Positions 18,616 through 27,567 of a stretch of 64,000 nt of DNA are shown here, piece after piece. A program made the translations under genes and the position numbers. Source of the DNA: UBA1479 sp040216635 (GTDB lineage: Bacteria; Pseudomonadota; Alphaproteobacteria; Rhodospirillales; Casp-alpha2). The notes under the pieces are model-generated. The model worked only from the letters and a program-made list of their open reading frames with translations. It ran no database searches and was not told the DNA's origin. How positions within the stretch are numbered: position 1 is the first letter of the stretch; each line of letters starts with the position of its first letter. The stretch lies in assembly GCA_040216635.1 (NCBI GenBank), contig JAVJOU010000026.1, forward strand, positions 62,001-126,000. Direction: 5' to 3'.

Positions 18616-19320
18616 ATGACAACAGCGCCCGCCGTCCGGACAGGTGACCTGCACCTTACCCTGGAGAGCGAAGCCGGAGAGGTCAATATCCTTCGCGGCA
18701 TCGATCTGACCGTGGCCGCCGGTGAGACCGTCGGTATCGTCGGTCCTTCCGGGTCCGGCAAGACATCGCTGCTGATGGTGCTGGGGGGGCTGGAACAGGC
18801 GACCGGCGGCGACATCGAGGTCGCGGGTCAGGACCTCACAACCCTGGACGAAGACGGGCTGGCGCGCTTTCGCCGCGACAATCTGGGCATCGTGTTTCAG
18901 GATTTCCATCTGATCCCGACCATGACGGCCATGGAAAACGTCGCCGTCGCGCTGGAATTCGCGGGCCGTGACGATGCCTTCGACCGCGCGGCGGAACAGC
19001 TCAAGGCCGTCGGCCTGGGCCATCGTATGGGTCATTACCCGGGCCAGCTTTCCGGTGGCGAGCAGCAGCGCGTCGCACTGGCCCGCGCCTTCGCCGGCAC
19101 GCCAAAGGTTTTGCTGGCGGACGAACCCACGGGCAACCTGGATGAACATACCAGCGAGCAGATCATCGAACTTCTGTTCGGCATGCACGACCGCCTGGGC
19201 ACGACCTTGTTGCTGGTCACCCATCAGCGCTCCCTGGCCGAACGCTGCGGACGCATGCTGACCATCCGCGACGGCCTGGTCGCGGGCGACCAAGCTCCTC
19301 TGCGACAGGCCGGGGACTGA
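18616..19320 (+). CDS. ybbA: ABC transporter ATP-binding protein YbbA-like
   Basis: This 234-residue ATPase has a Walker A GPSGSGKTS, the Q-loop in FQDFHLIPTMT, the signature LSGGEQQRVALARAFAGTPKVLLADEPTGNLD and the H-loop in LLVTHQRSL. It belongs to the LolD/MacB/YbbA group that powers mechanotransmission rather than classic transport. The start at 18616 is preceded by AAGGGA; an alternative is the ATG at 18568. The stop is 6 bp before the FtsX-like permease gene, so they form one unit. Confidence 0.92.
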   Translation: MTTAPAVRTGDLHLTLESEAGEVNILRGIDLTVAAGETVGIVGPSGSGKTSLLMVLGGLEQATGGDIEVAGQDLTTLDEDGLARFRRDNLGIVFQDFHLIPTMTAMENVAVALEFAGRDDAFDRAAEQLKAVGLGHRMGHYPGQLSGGEQQRVALARAFAGTPKVLLADEPTGNLDEHTSEQIIELLFGMHDRLGTTLLLVTHQRSLAERCGRMLTIRDGLVAGDQAPLRQAGD

Positions 19321-19326
19321 TCCGCG

Positions 19327-21870
19327 ATGGCCCGACCCATCAACCTTGCCGGCCGCATGGCCTGGCGCGACCTGACCGGCGGCCCGTCGGGCGTGCTGCG
19401 CGGGCTCGGCATTTTCCTGGCCTGTCTTGTTTTGGGCGTGACGGCCATTGCCGCCGTGGGCTCCTTGTCGCGGTCCTTCGTCGCCGGGCTGGACCGGGAC
19501 GGCACCAAGCTTCTGGGCGGCGATGTCGATCTGCGCCTGACCCACCGCCAAGCCGATGCGGCGCAACTGGCCTATCTGGCAGAAAAATCACAGGCACGGT
19601 CCGACACGGTGGAAATGCGCACCATGGCCCGGCCCCTGGACCCCGAGGCCCGGCGCTCATTGGCCGAATTGAAAGCCGTCGATGACCGCTATCCCTTGGC
19701 CGGCACCTTGGTGACGGAACCGGCGATGCCGCTTGCGCGCATTCTGGAACGGCGGGCCGGCACCTGGGGGGCCGCCGTCGACGACAATCTGTTGGTCCGC
19801 CTGAACGTCGCCATCGGCGACCGGGTCCGCATCGGCGAGGCCGAGTTCGATATCCGCGCCGTTATCAAGAAAGAGCCCGACCGCGTCGCCAGCGTGTTTT
19901 CCTTCGGCCCCCGTTTCATGGTTTCCAGGGATGCCCTGCCCGCCACGGGCCTGGTGCAGCCGGGCAGCCAGATCCGGTATCACCACCGCCTGATCCTGCC
20001 GCCGGGCACATCCGTGCCGGATTTCATCGAAGACCTTGAACGGGAATTTCCGCAAGCCGGATGGCGCATCCGCGCCGCCGACGAAGCCGCCCCCGGCGTG
20101 CGCCGGTTCGTCGACCGCCTGACCCTGTTCATGGGATTTGTCGGGCTGACGGTCTTGCTGGTCGGCGGCATCGGCATCACCAATGCGGTCGCCGGATACC
20201 TGGACGAACGGGCCGCGACCATCGCGACCCTGAAATGCCTGGGCGCGGAGGGTCGCCTGATCTTCGCCATCTATCTGATACAAATCCTGATCCTGGCCGC
20301 GGGCGGGGTGGTATTGGGCCTGATCATCGGGGCGGCCTTGCCTTGGCTGGGTGTGACCGCATTGGGGCATCTGCTGCCCGTCGCACCCGAGCCGGGAATC
20401 TACCCCCAGGCCCTGATCACCGCCGGGGTGTTCGGCATTCTGTCCGCCGTCACCTTCGCCCTGTGGCCGCTCGCGCGCGCCCGCGAAGTGCGGGCCGGCG
20501 ACCTGTTCCGCGACCGGGTCGCACCCGCGCGCCGCCGCCCGCGCGCCGCCTATCTGGTGCTGATCGCATTGGGCGTGGCGTCCCTGGCCGCCCTGACCAT
20601 CGCAACGGCGACGGATCGCTGGTTCGCCTATTGGTTCGTCGGCGGTTCGGCCGTCTTTCTGATCGTGTTGCGCCTGGCGGCCTGGGCCGTCGGCTGGGCG
20701 GCCCGCGCCATCCGCAACCCGCCGGGGGCCCGCCTGCGCTTGGTGATCGCAAACCTGGGCCGGCCCGACACCATGGTGCCCAGCGTGGTCACGTCCCTGG
20801 GCCTAGGCCTGGCGGTGCTGGTCGCGGTCGCGTTGATCGACGCCAACATGACCCGGCAGGTGACCGAACGCCTGCCGGAACGGGCACCCGCGTTTTTCTT
20901 TCTGGATATTCAACCCGATCAGGTCGCCGATTTCGATGCCACCGTCAGTCGGATCGACGGCACATCCAACCTGCAGCGGGTTCCATCCTTGCGCGGACGC
21001 ATCACCCATATCGACGGCACGCCGGTGGATCAGGTCGATATCCCGCCCGACAGCCAATGGGCGATCCGGGGCGACCGGGCCCTGACCTATGCCGCGAAGC
21101 GGCCCGACGCCAGCGAGATCGTCAAAGGTGACTGGTGGCCCGCCGATTACGCGGGCCCGCCGATCATTTCCCTGGACGCCAATCTGGCGCGCGGGTTCGG
21201 CATCGGCCTGGGCGACACGTTGACCGTCAACATTCTGGGCCGCCCCGTGACGGCGGAAGTCCGCAGCCTGCGGCAGATCGACTGGCGGTCGCTCCGTTTC
21301 GATTTCGCAATCATCTTCGCGCCCGGCACCCTGGAAGGCGCCCCGCACAGTCATATCGCCGCCATCGAAGCCCCCGTTTCCGCCGAAGATGCCATCGAAC
21401 GCACGGTCGCCGACCGGTTTTTGAACATTTCCGCGATCCGCGTGCGCGAAGCCTTGGAAGCCGCCGCCCGCATCATGGAAGGGGTCAGCTGGGCCGTGCG
21501 CGGCGTCGCCTCCATCACCATCGCGGCGGGTGCCCTGGTTCTGGCCGGAACGATCGCCGCCGGGCACCGCCGGCGCGTCTACGACGCCGTGGTGTTCAAG
21601 GTTCTGGGCGCGGACCGCAGGCGCGTCCTGGGCGGCTATGTCCTGGAATACGGCATGCTAGGGCTGTTGACCGCCGTGATCGGCGCGGCGGTCGGCACGG
21701 CGGCGGCCTGGGGCATCGTCGTTCATTTGATGAAAAGCGATTGGGCCTTTGATGCCGGGGCCGCCACGATGACCGCATTATTCTGTCTGGCCGTGACTTT
21801 GATCATGGGATTGTTCGGCACCTGGCGGGCCATGGGCCAAAAGGCCATGCCGCATCTTCGAAACCAATAG
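19327..21870 (+). CDS. ybbP: FtsX-like ABC permease YbbP-like
   Basis: The 847-residue permease has an N-terminal helix (residues about 21-43), a large periplasmic domain, a first FtsX-type membrane block of three helices (around 265-390), further helices and a second periplasmic domain, then a second FtsX block (about 720-840). This duplicated layout is that of YbbP/LolE-like transporters. The preceding ATPase and divergent TesA complete the standard cluster, which is thought to remove or process hydrophobic compounds at the outer leaflet. The substrate is unknown. Confidence 0.9.
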   Translation: MARPINLAGRMAWRDLTGGPSGVLRGLGIFLACLVLGVTAIAAVGSLSRSFVAGLDRDGTKLLGGDVDLRLTHRQADAAQLAYLAEKSQARSDTVEMRTMARPLDPEARRSLAELKAVDDRYPLAGTLVTEPAMPLARILERRAGTWGAAVDDNLLVRLNVAIGDRVRIGEAEFDIRAVIKKEPDRVASVFSFGPRFMVSRDALPATGLVQPGSQIRYHHRLILPPGTSVPDFIEDLEREFPQAGWRIRAADEAAPGVRRFVDRLTLFMGFVGLTVLLVGGIGITNAVAGYLDERAATIATLKCLGAEGRLIFAIYLIQILILAAGGVVLGLIIGAALPWLGVTALGHLLPVAPEPGIYPQALITAGVFGILSAVTFALWPLARAREVRAGDLFRDRVAPARRRPRAAYLVLIALGVASLAALTIATATDRWFAYWFVGGSAVFLIVLRLAAWAVGWAARAIRNPPGARLRLVIANLGRPDTMVPSVVTSLGLGLAVLVAVALIDANMTRQVTERLPERAPAFFFLDIQPDQVADFDATVSRIDGTSNLQRVPSLRGRITHIDGTPVDQVDIPPDSQWAIRGDRALTYAAKRPDASEIVKGDWWPADYAGPPIISLDANLARGFGIGLGDTLTVNILGRPVTAEVRSLRQIDWRSLRFDFAIIFAPGTLEGAPHSHIAAIEAPVSAEDAIERTVADRFLNISAIRVREALEAAARIMEGVSWAVRGVASITIAAGALVLAGTIAAGHRRRVYDAVVFKVLGADRRRVLGGYVLEYGMLGLLTAVIGAAVGTAAAWGIVVHLMKSDWAFDAGAATMTALFCLAVTLIMGLFGTWRAMGQKAMPHLRNQ

Positions 21871-22066
21871 AATCTCCCGCTTTATCCCCCCCGGAATTTA
21901 TCCTGTAAAACCTTGGTGACATTCACCGGAAGCAGTTGAAATTTAGGGATTTGCTGCCATATTAAGCGCAGGGAAATTTACAGGTTTCACCGGGGCCGCC
22001 GCCCGCGATCACATGATCGTCCACAAGAACCGGCGCCCCGATCGGGAAGTTTAAAGGAGAACCTCA

Positions 22067-22801
22067 ATGGCTATGGGTCCGAACGACAGATTCCGGCTAC
22101 AGACCGCGCGCATGGACAGCGCGCAGGCTGCCGCCGCCGGCATCGACGTCGGCCTGCGCAGCTACATGCTGCGCGTCTACAACTACATGTGCATCGGCCT
22201 GGGCCTGACGGGCGCCGTGGCTTTCGCGGCCTCGACCTCGCCGGAACTGATGAACGTCATCCACGGCACGGCCTTGCGCTGGATCGTGATGCTGGCACCG
22301 CTCGGCTTCGTGTTCTTCCTGTCGGCGCGCATCAATCACGTCAAGGCATCGACGGCCCAGGCCCTGTTCTGGGTCTATGCGGGCCTGATGGGTCTGTCGC
22401 TCAGCTATATCTTCCTGGCCTATACGGGTGTCAGCGTGGTCCGCGTGTTCTTCATCACCGCGGGTGCTTTCGCCGGCCTGTCGCTGTACGGCTATACGAC
22501 CAAGAAGGACCTGTCCGGCATGGGCTCGTTCCTGATCATGGGTGTGATCGGCATCCTGATCGCCTCAGTCGTGAACATCTTCCTGGCCTCGACCGGCCTG
22601 CATTTCGTGATCTCGGTCCTGGGCGTGCTGATCTTCGCCGGGCTGACCGCTTACGATACCCAGCGGATCAAGGCGATCTATGCCGAGGGCGATCATTCCG
22701 AAACGCACGAAAAGAAGGCCATCATGGGCGCTTTGACGCTCTATCTGGACTTCATCAACATGTTCATCTTCATGTTGCAGTTCTTCGGCAACAGGGAGTA
22801 G
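22067..22801 (+). CDS. Bax inhibitor-1/YccA family membrane protein
   Basis: The 244-residue protein has seven predicted helices with the BI-1 pattern: RSYMLRVYNYMCIGLGLTGAVAF near the start, then RVFFITAGAFAGLSLYGYTTKKDLSGMGSFL, and GLTAYDTQRIKAIY near the end, where the conserved acidic residues of the calcium-leak channel family sit. It is preceded by AAAGGAGA 8 bp before the ATG and followed by a strong terminator, so it is probably a single-gene unit. In bacteria the role is linked to membrane protease control and ion homeostasis. Confidence 0.92.
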   Translation: MAMGPNDRFRLQTARMDSAQAAAAGIDVGLRSYMLRVYNYMCIGLGLTGAVAFAASTSPELMNVIHGTALRWIVMLAPLGFVFFLSARINHVKASTAQALFWVYAGLMGLSLSYIFLAYTGVSVVRVFFITAGAFAGLSLYGYTTKKDLSGMGSFLIMGVIGILIASVVNIFLASTGLHFVISVLGVLIFAGLTAYDTQRIKAIYAEGDHSETHEKKAIMGALTLYLDFINMFIFMLQFFGNRE

Positions 22802-22831
22802 TCCCGCTTTCCACCCCTGGGAAAACGTAAA

Positions 22832-22866
22832 AAAACCGCCCGGCGGCATCAGCCCCGGGCGGTTTT
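22832..22866. terminator. Bidirectional Rho-independent terminator
   Basis: Arms AAAACCGCCCGG (22832-22843) and CCGGGCGGTTTT (22855-22866) form a perfect 12-bp stem with an 11-nt loop and U-tracts on both strands. It lies between the Bax inhibitor gene (+) and the convergent dehydrogenase gene (-), which both end near it. Confidence 0.9.
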
Positions 22867-22888
22867 CTTATCTGAAGCCTTATGGTGT

Positions 22889-23866
22889 TCAGGCAAGTCT
22901 GTCCGTCGGCTCTTCGCCCCGGAAAAACGCATCCAGGTTGCCCAGCGCGCGGTAACCCATGGCATTGCGGGTCTCGACCGTCGCACTGCCGATATGCGGC
23001 AGGATGAACGCGTTCTTGAGCCCGAAGTAGCGCTTGTCCACATCGGGCTCGCCGTTGAACACATCCAGCCCCGCCGCCGCCAAACGCCCCGATTCAAGAG
23101 CCGCCACCATGGCGTCGTCATCGATGATGTCGCCGCGTGCCGTGTTCACGACGATGGCACCTTCGGGCATCAGGGCAATGCCTTCGGCATTGATCAGCTT
23201 GCGGGTTTCCGGGGTCGATTCACAATGGATCGACAGGAACTGCGAGACCTTGAGAAGCGATTGCGGCGTGTCGTGATAGACCGCCCCTTCTTCCAAATCG
23301 GGGTCCAAGCGCGAGCGGTTGTGATAGTGGATTTCCATCCCCATGGCCCGGGCGCGCTTGGCCGCCGCCCGGCCGATGCGGCCCATGCCGAGGATACCCA
23401 AAACCTTGCCCTGAACGCCCCAACCCAGGTTCTGGGTCGGCTTCCAGCCGCCGACGGCAAGCCATTGATCGCCGGCCAGCATTTCGAAGCCTTCCCGCGC
23501 CCGGCGACTGGCCGCCAGAATCAACAGAACGGTCACGTCGGCAACGGCTTCGGTCAGGACATCGGGCGTGTTGGAAACAACCAATCCCCGGGCCTTGGCG
23601 GCTTCCAGGTCGATATGCTCGTAGCCGACCGAGAACGTCGCCAGCATGCGCACGTTGTCCGGCAGGCCCTGGATAACATCGGCCGGATACTTGGTGCGGG
23701 CGGACGTCAGAATGGCGTCGACATCGCCTGCGCGGGCGATCACGTCCGCACCGGTCCAGTTGGCGTCTTCCGTATTGACGATGCAGTCGTAGTCCCGTGC
23801 GGCCCGCTCCATGACGTCGGACGGAAAGATGCGGGCAACCAAAAGGCGCGGTTTGTTATCAGGCAT
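22889..23866 (-). CDS. D-2-hydroxyacid dehydrogenase, glyoxylate/hydroxypyruvate reductase-like
   Basis: The 325-residue enzyme has the NAD(P)-binding motif VLGILGMGRIG (GxGxxG) near residue 155, the catalytic arginine in NTARGDIID, the glutamate in VFNGEPDVD and the histidine in ILPHIGSAT. Sequence and length fit the D-glycerate dehydrogenase/GRHPR branch, which reduces glyoxylate or hydroxypyruvate. It is followed on the same strand by an SDR gene, in the order SDR then dehydrogenase, but the gap of 57 bp is not overlapping. The precise substrate is inference. Confidence 0.9.
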   Translation of the reverse strand: MPDNKPRLLVARIFPSDVMERAARDYDCIVNTEDANWTGADVIARAGDVDAILTSARTKYPADVIQGLPDNVRMLATFSVGYEHIDLEAAKARGLVVSNTPDVLTEAVADVTVLLILAASRRAREGFEMLAGDQWLAVGGWKPTQNLGWGVQGKVLGILGMGRIGRAAAKRARAMGMEIHYHNRSRLDPDLEEGAVYHDTPQSLLKVSQFLSIHCESTPETRKLINAEGIALMPEGAIVVNTARGDIIDDDAMVAALESGRLAAAGLDVFNGEPDVDKRYFGLKNAFILPHIGSATVETRNAMGYRALGNLDAFFRGEEPTDRLA

Positions 23867-23923
23867 GGATAATGTCCCTTAAAAGATGAAGCCGGCATCG
23901 GCCGGCGGTGATGAGAATGAGCG

Positions 23924-24664
23924 TCAGATACAGCGCCCGCCGTCGACCTCAAGACAGACCCCGGTCAGGAATTCGGCCTCGTCCGATGCCAGGAACAGCG
24001 CCGCATTGGCCACGTCCTGGGGCGTCGACATACGGCCCAACGGGATGGTCGCATTGAACTGGTCGCGCAGTTCGGGACTGTCGCCGCCCATGAAGTCGGC
24101 GGTCAGCCCCGTTGCCCCCAAGACCGGATTGATGGCGCAGACGCGGATCTTGTCGGCCGCCAGTTCGGCGGCCATGGACTTGGTCAGGGTGATGGCCGCA
24201 CCCTTGGTCCCGTTGTACCAGGTCAGCCCCGGCCTGGGGCGCACGCCGGCGGTCGATGCCGTGTTGATGATCACCCCGCCGCCCTGGGTCTGCATCCGGG
24301 GGACGGCATGAATGGCCGCCAGATAAATGCTTTTCACGTTGACCGCGTAGATACGGTCGAAATCTTCTTCCGTAACGTCCAGCAGGTGGCTGCGCCGATG
24401 CGTGATACCGGCGTTATTGACCAGAATGTCCAGGCGGCCGAACCAGTCAACCGTGGCATCGATCATGGCCTTGACCTGATCGCTCTTGGAAACGTCGCAT
24501 TGAAAGGACCGGGATTGGATGTCCTTGGCGACCCGTTCGGCCGCCGAACCGTCGATATCGGCGACCACGACGCGGGCCCCTTCTTCGGCGAAACGATGGG
24601 CGATGCCCTCGCCAAAGCCCGACCCGGCGCCCGTGATCAGCGCCACTTTGTCTTTAAGTCTCAT
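23924..24664 (-). CDS. Short-chain dehydrogenase/reductase, FabG-like
   Basis: The 246-residue classical SDR has TGAGSGFGEG (cofactor TGxxxGxG), NNAG (in ILVNNAGITH), the catalytic serine in TASTAG and the YxxxK pair in YNGTKGAAI. The acidic residue after the second strand (VADIDG) suggests NAD preference. The branch includes many glucose/3-ketoacyl reductases, so the substrate is open. It is probably transcribed with the downstream hydroxyacid dehydrogenase, which could act on related hydroxy acids. Confidence 0.88.
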   Translation of the reverse strand: MRLKDKVALITGAGSGFGEGIAHRFAEEGARVVVADIDGSAAERVAKDIQSRSFQCDVSKSDQVKAMIDATVDWFGRLDILVNNAGITHRRSHLLDVTEEDFDRIYAVNVKSIYLAAIHAVPRMQTQGGGVIINTASTAGVRPRPGLTWYNGTKGAAITLTKSMAAELAADKIRVCAINPVLGATGLTADFMGGDSPELRDQFNATIPLGRMSTPQDVANAALFLASDEAEFLTGVCLEVDGGRCI

Positions 24665-24855
24665 GTTGGTGTCCTGAATGTTTTCTGTTCCCGCCTGGGC
24701 GGGCGGAAGCCGTGGTTGGTTTTGCGGGCATCAGGCCATATCAGACGAAACGCCTCAAGAAAAATTGGCGGCCACGGGGCAGCCACGGCATCGCTTATTC
24801 GTTCCGGGGACGCATTGGTAAACCGGGATTCCCCCTGGTTCAGGCCAAATGCAGC

Positions 24856-25536
24856 CTAGGCCGCACCGCGCTTCAGGATGTCCATGGCGCTGTTCAATTG
24901 GCTCATGCGCCGATGGTCCCCATGGGGGCTGTCGGGATGATGAATGGTGGCCAGCATACGGAACCGCGCGCGCAACGTCTCGCCGTCGGGGATGCGGCCG
25001 GGCGGAAAGCCCAGAACATAAAGCGCGTCTTCCCGTGACCGCACGCCGTCGGACAGGGGATCGAAGGAAAGCACCGAAACGATCGTGCGCAGGCGAACCA
25101 GTTCTTCCGGGTCGACAACCTCGCGGCCCGTTCCGTCATCTGGGTCAGCATCCGCATGATGTTCCCGGTCATCATCCCCGGAAGGCGCCAGTTGAACGCG
25201 GGTTTCTCCCTGATCCAAAGCCAGAGCAATACCAAGGGCGCGACGCATGAACTCAACCTCGAACCCGGGGGCCATGCGCACCTGCAGGCGCGGCTTACGC
25301 CGCCAGGGCCGGCCCTTGGCCGTGCCGGATTTCAAGATCACTGTTTCCCGGTCGCTGGGTTCGGGCTCTCCCGGGTCGGGAAATTCATCAATGACACTAC
25401 CCGGAACGACCAGCAAAACCGACCGCGCCAAGTCCCCCACATTGACCCGCCGCTTGGCCGCCAGGTCCATGACCGCGTCGCGGAACATGGACGTACATGG
25501 AATGGTATAGGAATGTTTTTTTATGTCCTGGGTCAT
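24856..25536 (-). CDS. J-domain protein with possible N-terminal ribbon-helix-helix segment
   Basis: The 226-residue protein ends with a short J-domain: EDALYVLGFPPGRIPDGETLRARFRMLATIHHPDSPHGDHRRMSQLNSAMDIL, with the HPD tripeptide near residue 204, so it can probably stimulate an Hsp70/DnaK ATPase. The N-terminal 55 residues (SMFRDAVMDLAAKRRVNVGDLARSVLLVV) resemble a ribbon-helix-helix DNA-binding segment. The middle is acidic and low in complexity. It lies alone between the SDR gene and a long non-coding stretch. No DnaK gene is near. Confidence 0.68.
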   Translation of the reverse strand: MTQDIKKHSYTIPCTSMFRDAVMDLAAKRRVNVGDLARSVLLVVPGSVIDEFPDPGEPEPSDRETVILKSGTAKGRPWRRKPRLQVRMAPGFEVEFMRRALGIALALDQGETRVQLAPSGDDDREHHADADPDDGTGREVVDPEELVRLRTIVSVLSFDPLSDGVRSREDALYVLGFPPGRIPDGETLRARFRMLATIHHPDSPHGDHRRMSQLNSAMDILKRGAA

Positions 25537-26245
25537 CGCCCCTGCCCCATCACTTCCAACCAGTCGGACCGGTCATCACTATGGCCTTTGAACATGAGCC
25601 CGGTCCCATGCCCGCGACACAACCCGCCACCGGTGCCGCCGGTCCATACCCGTGATGCAATGAATTTACCCGATCAAGCCCGATCTGCAACTACTATCGT
25701 TGTTATGCGGGTTGGCGCGGCGACCCATCCCGCGCCCCATGCTCCAACACATCAAGGCGTTCATGCCCGAATCCAAGATAATTGTTGAACAAAATTGGTT
25801 AACGTTCTGATAATCCTGAAACCCTTGGTTGACACGGCATTCCACAGGCTCCTGTCAAAAAACCTCTCTTGGCAGCGGTGCGTTGGGCTTCAACCCGGAA
25901 AAGGTCCCGAATCGGCCAAATTTCGTTCCGCTTCAGTGGCGGAATCGCCGCTTGGCAACTACCGCCGCAGTAGCCGGCATCGAATGCGGCATCCATTGCA
26001 GCGTTTATTAACCATTAATATTCAATGGACTAGCGGACTTTTCTAATTCTCCCCCTTGGTTTTACGCCGCCTGACACCATGCCGGTGACGGTTGGCGGCG
26101 GCTCCTCGTCCTGTTACACTTTTCGTGATTGATAGAATGTCGTCGGCCGCCCAAGGAACGGGCCGCCCCGCGCAATCCCGGTCCGAGCACAGAACCGTGT
26201 AAGGCCCCCAGAATGGACCGCCATCCGGCGTCACCGGGGAAGCCA
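25537..26245. other. Long intergenic stretch without a supported gene
   Basis: About 700 bp with only short open frames that lack protein-like composition. It is more AT-rich than its flanks (for example TTATTAACCATTAATATTC near 26006-26024). No tRNA, IS end or strong terminator was seen. It probably holds the promoters of the divergent genes on either side; no box could be called with confidence. Confidence 0.5.
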
Positions 26246-26980
26246 ATGGCCACGGACATCAGTGCCGCCGTCGCCACCCAACTGAATTTATCCAGCTCGC
26301 TCGCCGTCAGCCGGGCCCGCAGCGCCCTGGTGACTGAACGAACGGCCGCCGCGACGCCCTCGCGCAACACGGCCGATCCTCTGGGACTGTCGCTCGATCA
26401 CCGCCAGGCGATCAATCTTTCGGCGACCAACGCTTCCACTGCTATCGGGCGCGCCCAATCGGCAGGCCAGCAGATCGTCGACAACCTGCGCAGGCTGGAG
26501 GCCAATCTAACGACGACCATCAACGATGGGCTCGTCTCGCCGCGCACGGAACTGCGCATCGGCGAAACCCGGGTGTCGCGGCTGAACATCTCGGTCGCCG
26601 CCAGGCGGACAATCGATGCCATCGACCGACTCGTTTCGCGGGCGGAAACGGCGGGCACAAATCTGATTTCCAGCACCCAGGAGCGCATCACCATTCAAAC
26701 GACGGAATTCGGCGGTCGTGTCACCGTGCGCGCCCAACCCCTGGACAGTACCGGTTTGGACCTGCGGGGCCTGAGCGCGCTCAGTCCGACCGAAGCCGTC
26801 GAAGCCAGGGCGCGGGTCCGTGTGGCGATCAATGTGGCATCGGAACGGCTCGCGTCGCTGACCTCGCTCAGCGGGTCTTTGGAGGCCCGACGCGGCACGG
26901 CCCAGTCTTTCTTGCAGTTCGGCAACGAAAGCCTGTTCGAAGGCGCCGTCCGGGGGCGCCTTGTGAACCTGACGGCGTAA
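26246..26980 (+). CDS. Hypothetical helical protein
   Basis: I do not recognise the family. The 244-residue product is rich in Ala, Ser, Thr and Arg and free of obvious signal or membrane segments; it looks mostly helical, with a repeated heptad-like pattern (NLSATNASTAIGRAQSAGQQIVDNLRRLEANL). The short sections LNISVAARRTIDAIDRLVSRAETAG and AINVASERLASLTSLSGSLEARRGTAQ recall flagellin-like coiled regions, but the consensus N-terminal flagellin motif is missing. The ATG at 26246 follows a GGGGAA; the ORF extends upstream to 26129 with poor composition. The next gene is a 68-residue protein. Confidence 0.55.
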   Translation: MATDISAAVATQLNLSSSLAVSRARSALVTERTAAATPSRNTADPLGLSLDHRQAINLSATNASTAIGRAQSAGQQIVDNLRRLEANLTTTINDGLVSPRTELRIGETRVSRLNISVAARRTIDAIDRLVSRAETAGTNLISSTQERITIQTTEFGGRVTVRAQPLDSTGLDLRGLSALSPTEAVEARARVRVAINVASERLASLTSLSGSLEARRGTAQSFLQFGNESLFEGAVRGRLVNLTA

Positions 26981-27121
26981 GGCCTGCGCAGGCATTTTAG
27001 GCAAGTCTTTTTTTCGGCTTTCTGCCAGATTTTTGATTTGAACTGTCGGCTAACGGCGCGGTATCTAGACGGTATAATACCCCCTGTGTGACCCCTGCTG
27101 AAGATCAAGAAAAGTAGACCA

Positions 27122-27328
27122 ATGAAGAAGCGTCGCATCGACCTAGGCGCCCGATTCGTAAAAGTGGACGAACCCCGACGGGTCTGGGTCGTGGCTGCCA
27201 ACGGCAGTGAACGCACCCCCGTTCCCCATTACGTTCTCGTTCGCGAAGATTCGCAAAACCGGCGGCGCACTCTGTCCGAAGCGGTTTTGCTCGACCGCAA
27301 TTTCTACCGTCAGGTCCGCGAACAGTAA
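27122..27328 (+). CDS. Small conserved-looking basic protein
   Basis: The 68-residue product (starting MKKRRIDLGARFVKVDEPRRVW) is basic and compact. It has the look of a single beta-rich domain with WVV, YVLV and NFYRQV segments. The reading frame uses codons like its neighbours, and the upstream region has an AGATCAAGAAAAG purine tract 10-20 bp before the ATG. I cannot name a family. A probable small RNA lies just downstream, on the same strand. Confidence 0.55.
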   Translation: MKKRRIDLGARFVKVDEPRRVWVVAANGSERTPVPHYVLVREDSQNRRRTLSEAVLLDRNFYRQVREQ

Positions 27329-27457
27329 GCCGCCGAAACCTGCCGCCATGACCTTCGGCAGACGGCCTGCGCCCCCGTCTTACTTCTCATCAAATTAAAT
27401 TTTCCGAATGTGACCCTGGTCACTGAATTGGCTGCGGCTGTTCGCTATCATCTGATC

Positions 27458-27545
27458 ATTGTCGGGGCGCCCCCTCCCCTCCCCCGGACCCCCGACAGCC
27501 TCCCTGTTAAACTCGCCGGCCCGCGATCGCGGGCCGGTTTCTTTT
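27458..27545 (+). ncRNA. Candidate small RNA with anti-Shine-Dalgarno loops
   Basis: Two stem-loops and a terminator fill the gap between a small gene and a convergent SGNH gene. The first stem, TGTCGGGG (27460-27467) with CCCCGACA (27490-27497), exposes a C-rich loop containing CCCCTCCCCTCCCCC. A second small hairpin (ACAG, 27495-27498, with CTGT, 27504-27507) overlaps the first and exposes CCTCC. The last is a perfect 22-bp palindrome followed by TTTCTTTT, a Rho-independent terminator. Loops complementary to the ribosome-binding site are a trait of the alphaproteobacterial 'cuckoo'-type small RNAs. A -10-like TATCAT at 27446-27451 would place the start near 27458. No homologue search was possible. 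Confidence 0.4.
27516..27545 (+). terminator. Strong Rho-independent terminator
   Basis: A perfect palindrome (27516-27537, arms CCGGCCCGCGA and TCGCGGGCCGG) is followed by TTTCTTTT. It lies about 190 bp after the small protein gene and serves the candidate small RNA; it may also stop rightward transcription before the SGNH gene, which is read on the opposite strand. Confidence 0.85.
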
Positions 27546-27567
27546 AACGAACTGCTTTGAAGCGGGA

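Noticed and set aside
25795..26046. An 83-residue plus-strand frame in the long gap before the helical hypothetical gene.
   Set aside because: No homology pattern or supporting ribosome-binding site; likely chance.
26983..26994. GCCTGCGCAGGC as a terminator after the helical hypothetical gene.
   Set aside because: It is a palindrome without a loop and the T-run is 15 bp away, so it lacks the form of an intrinsic terminator.
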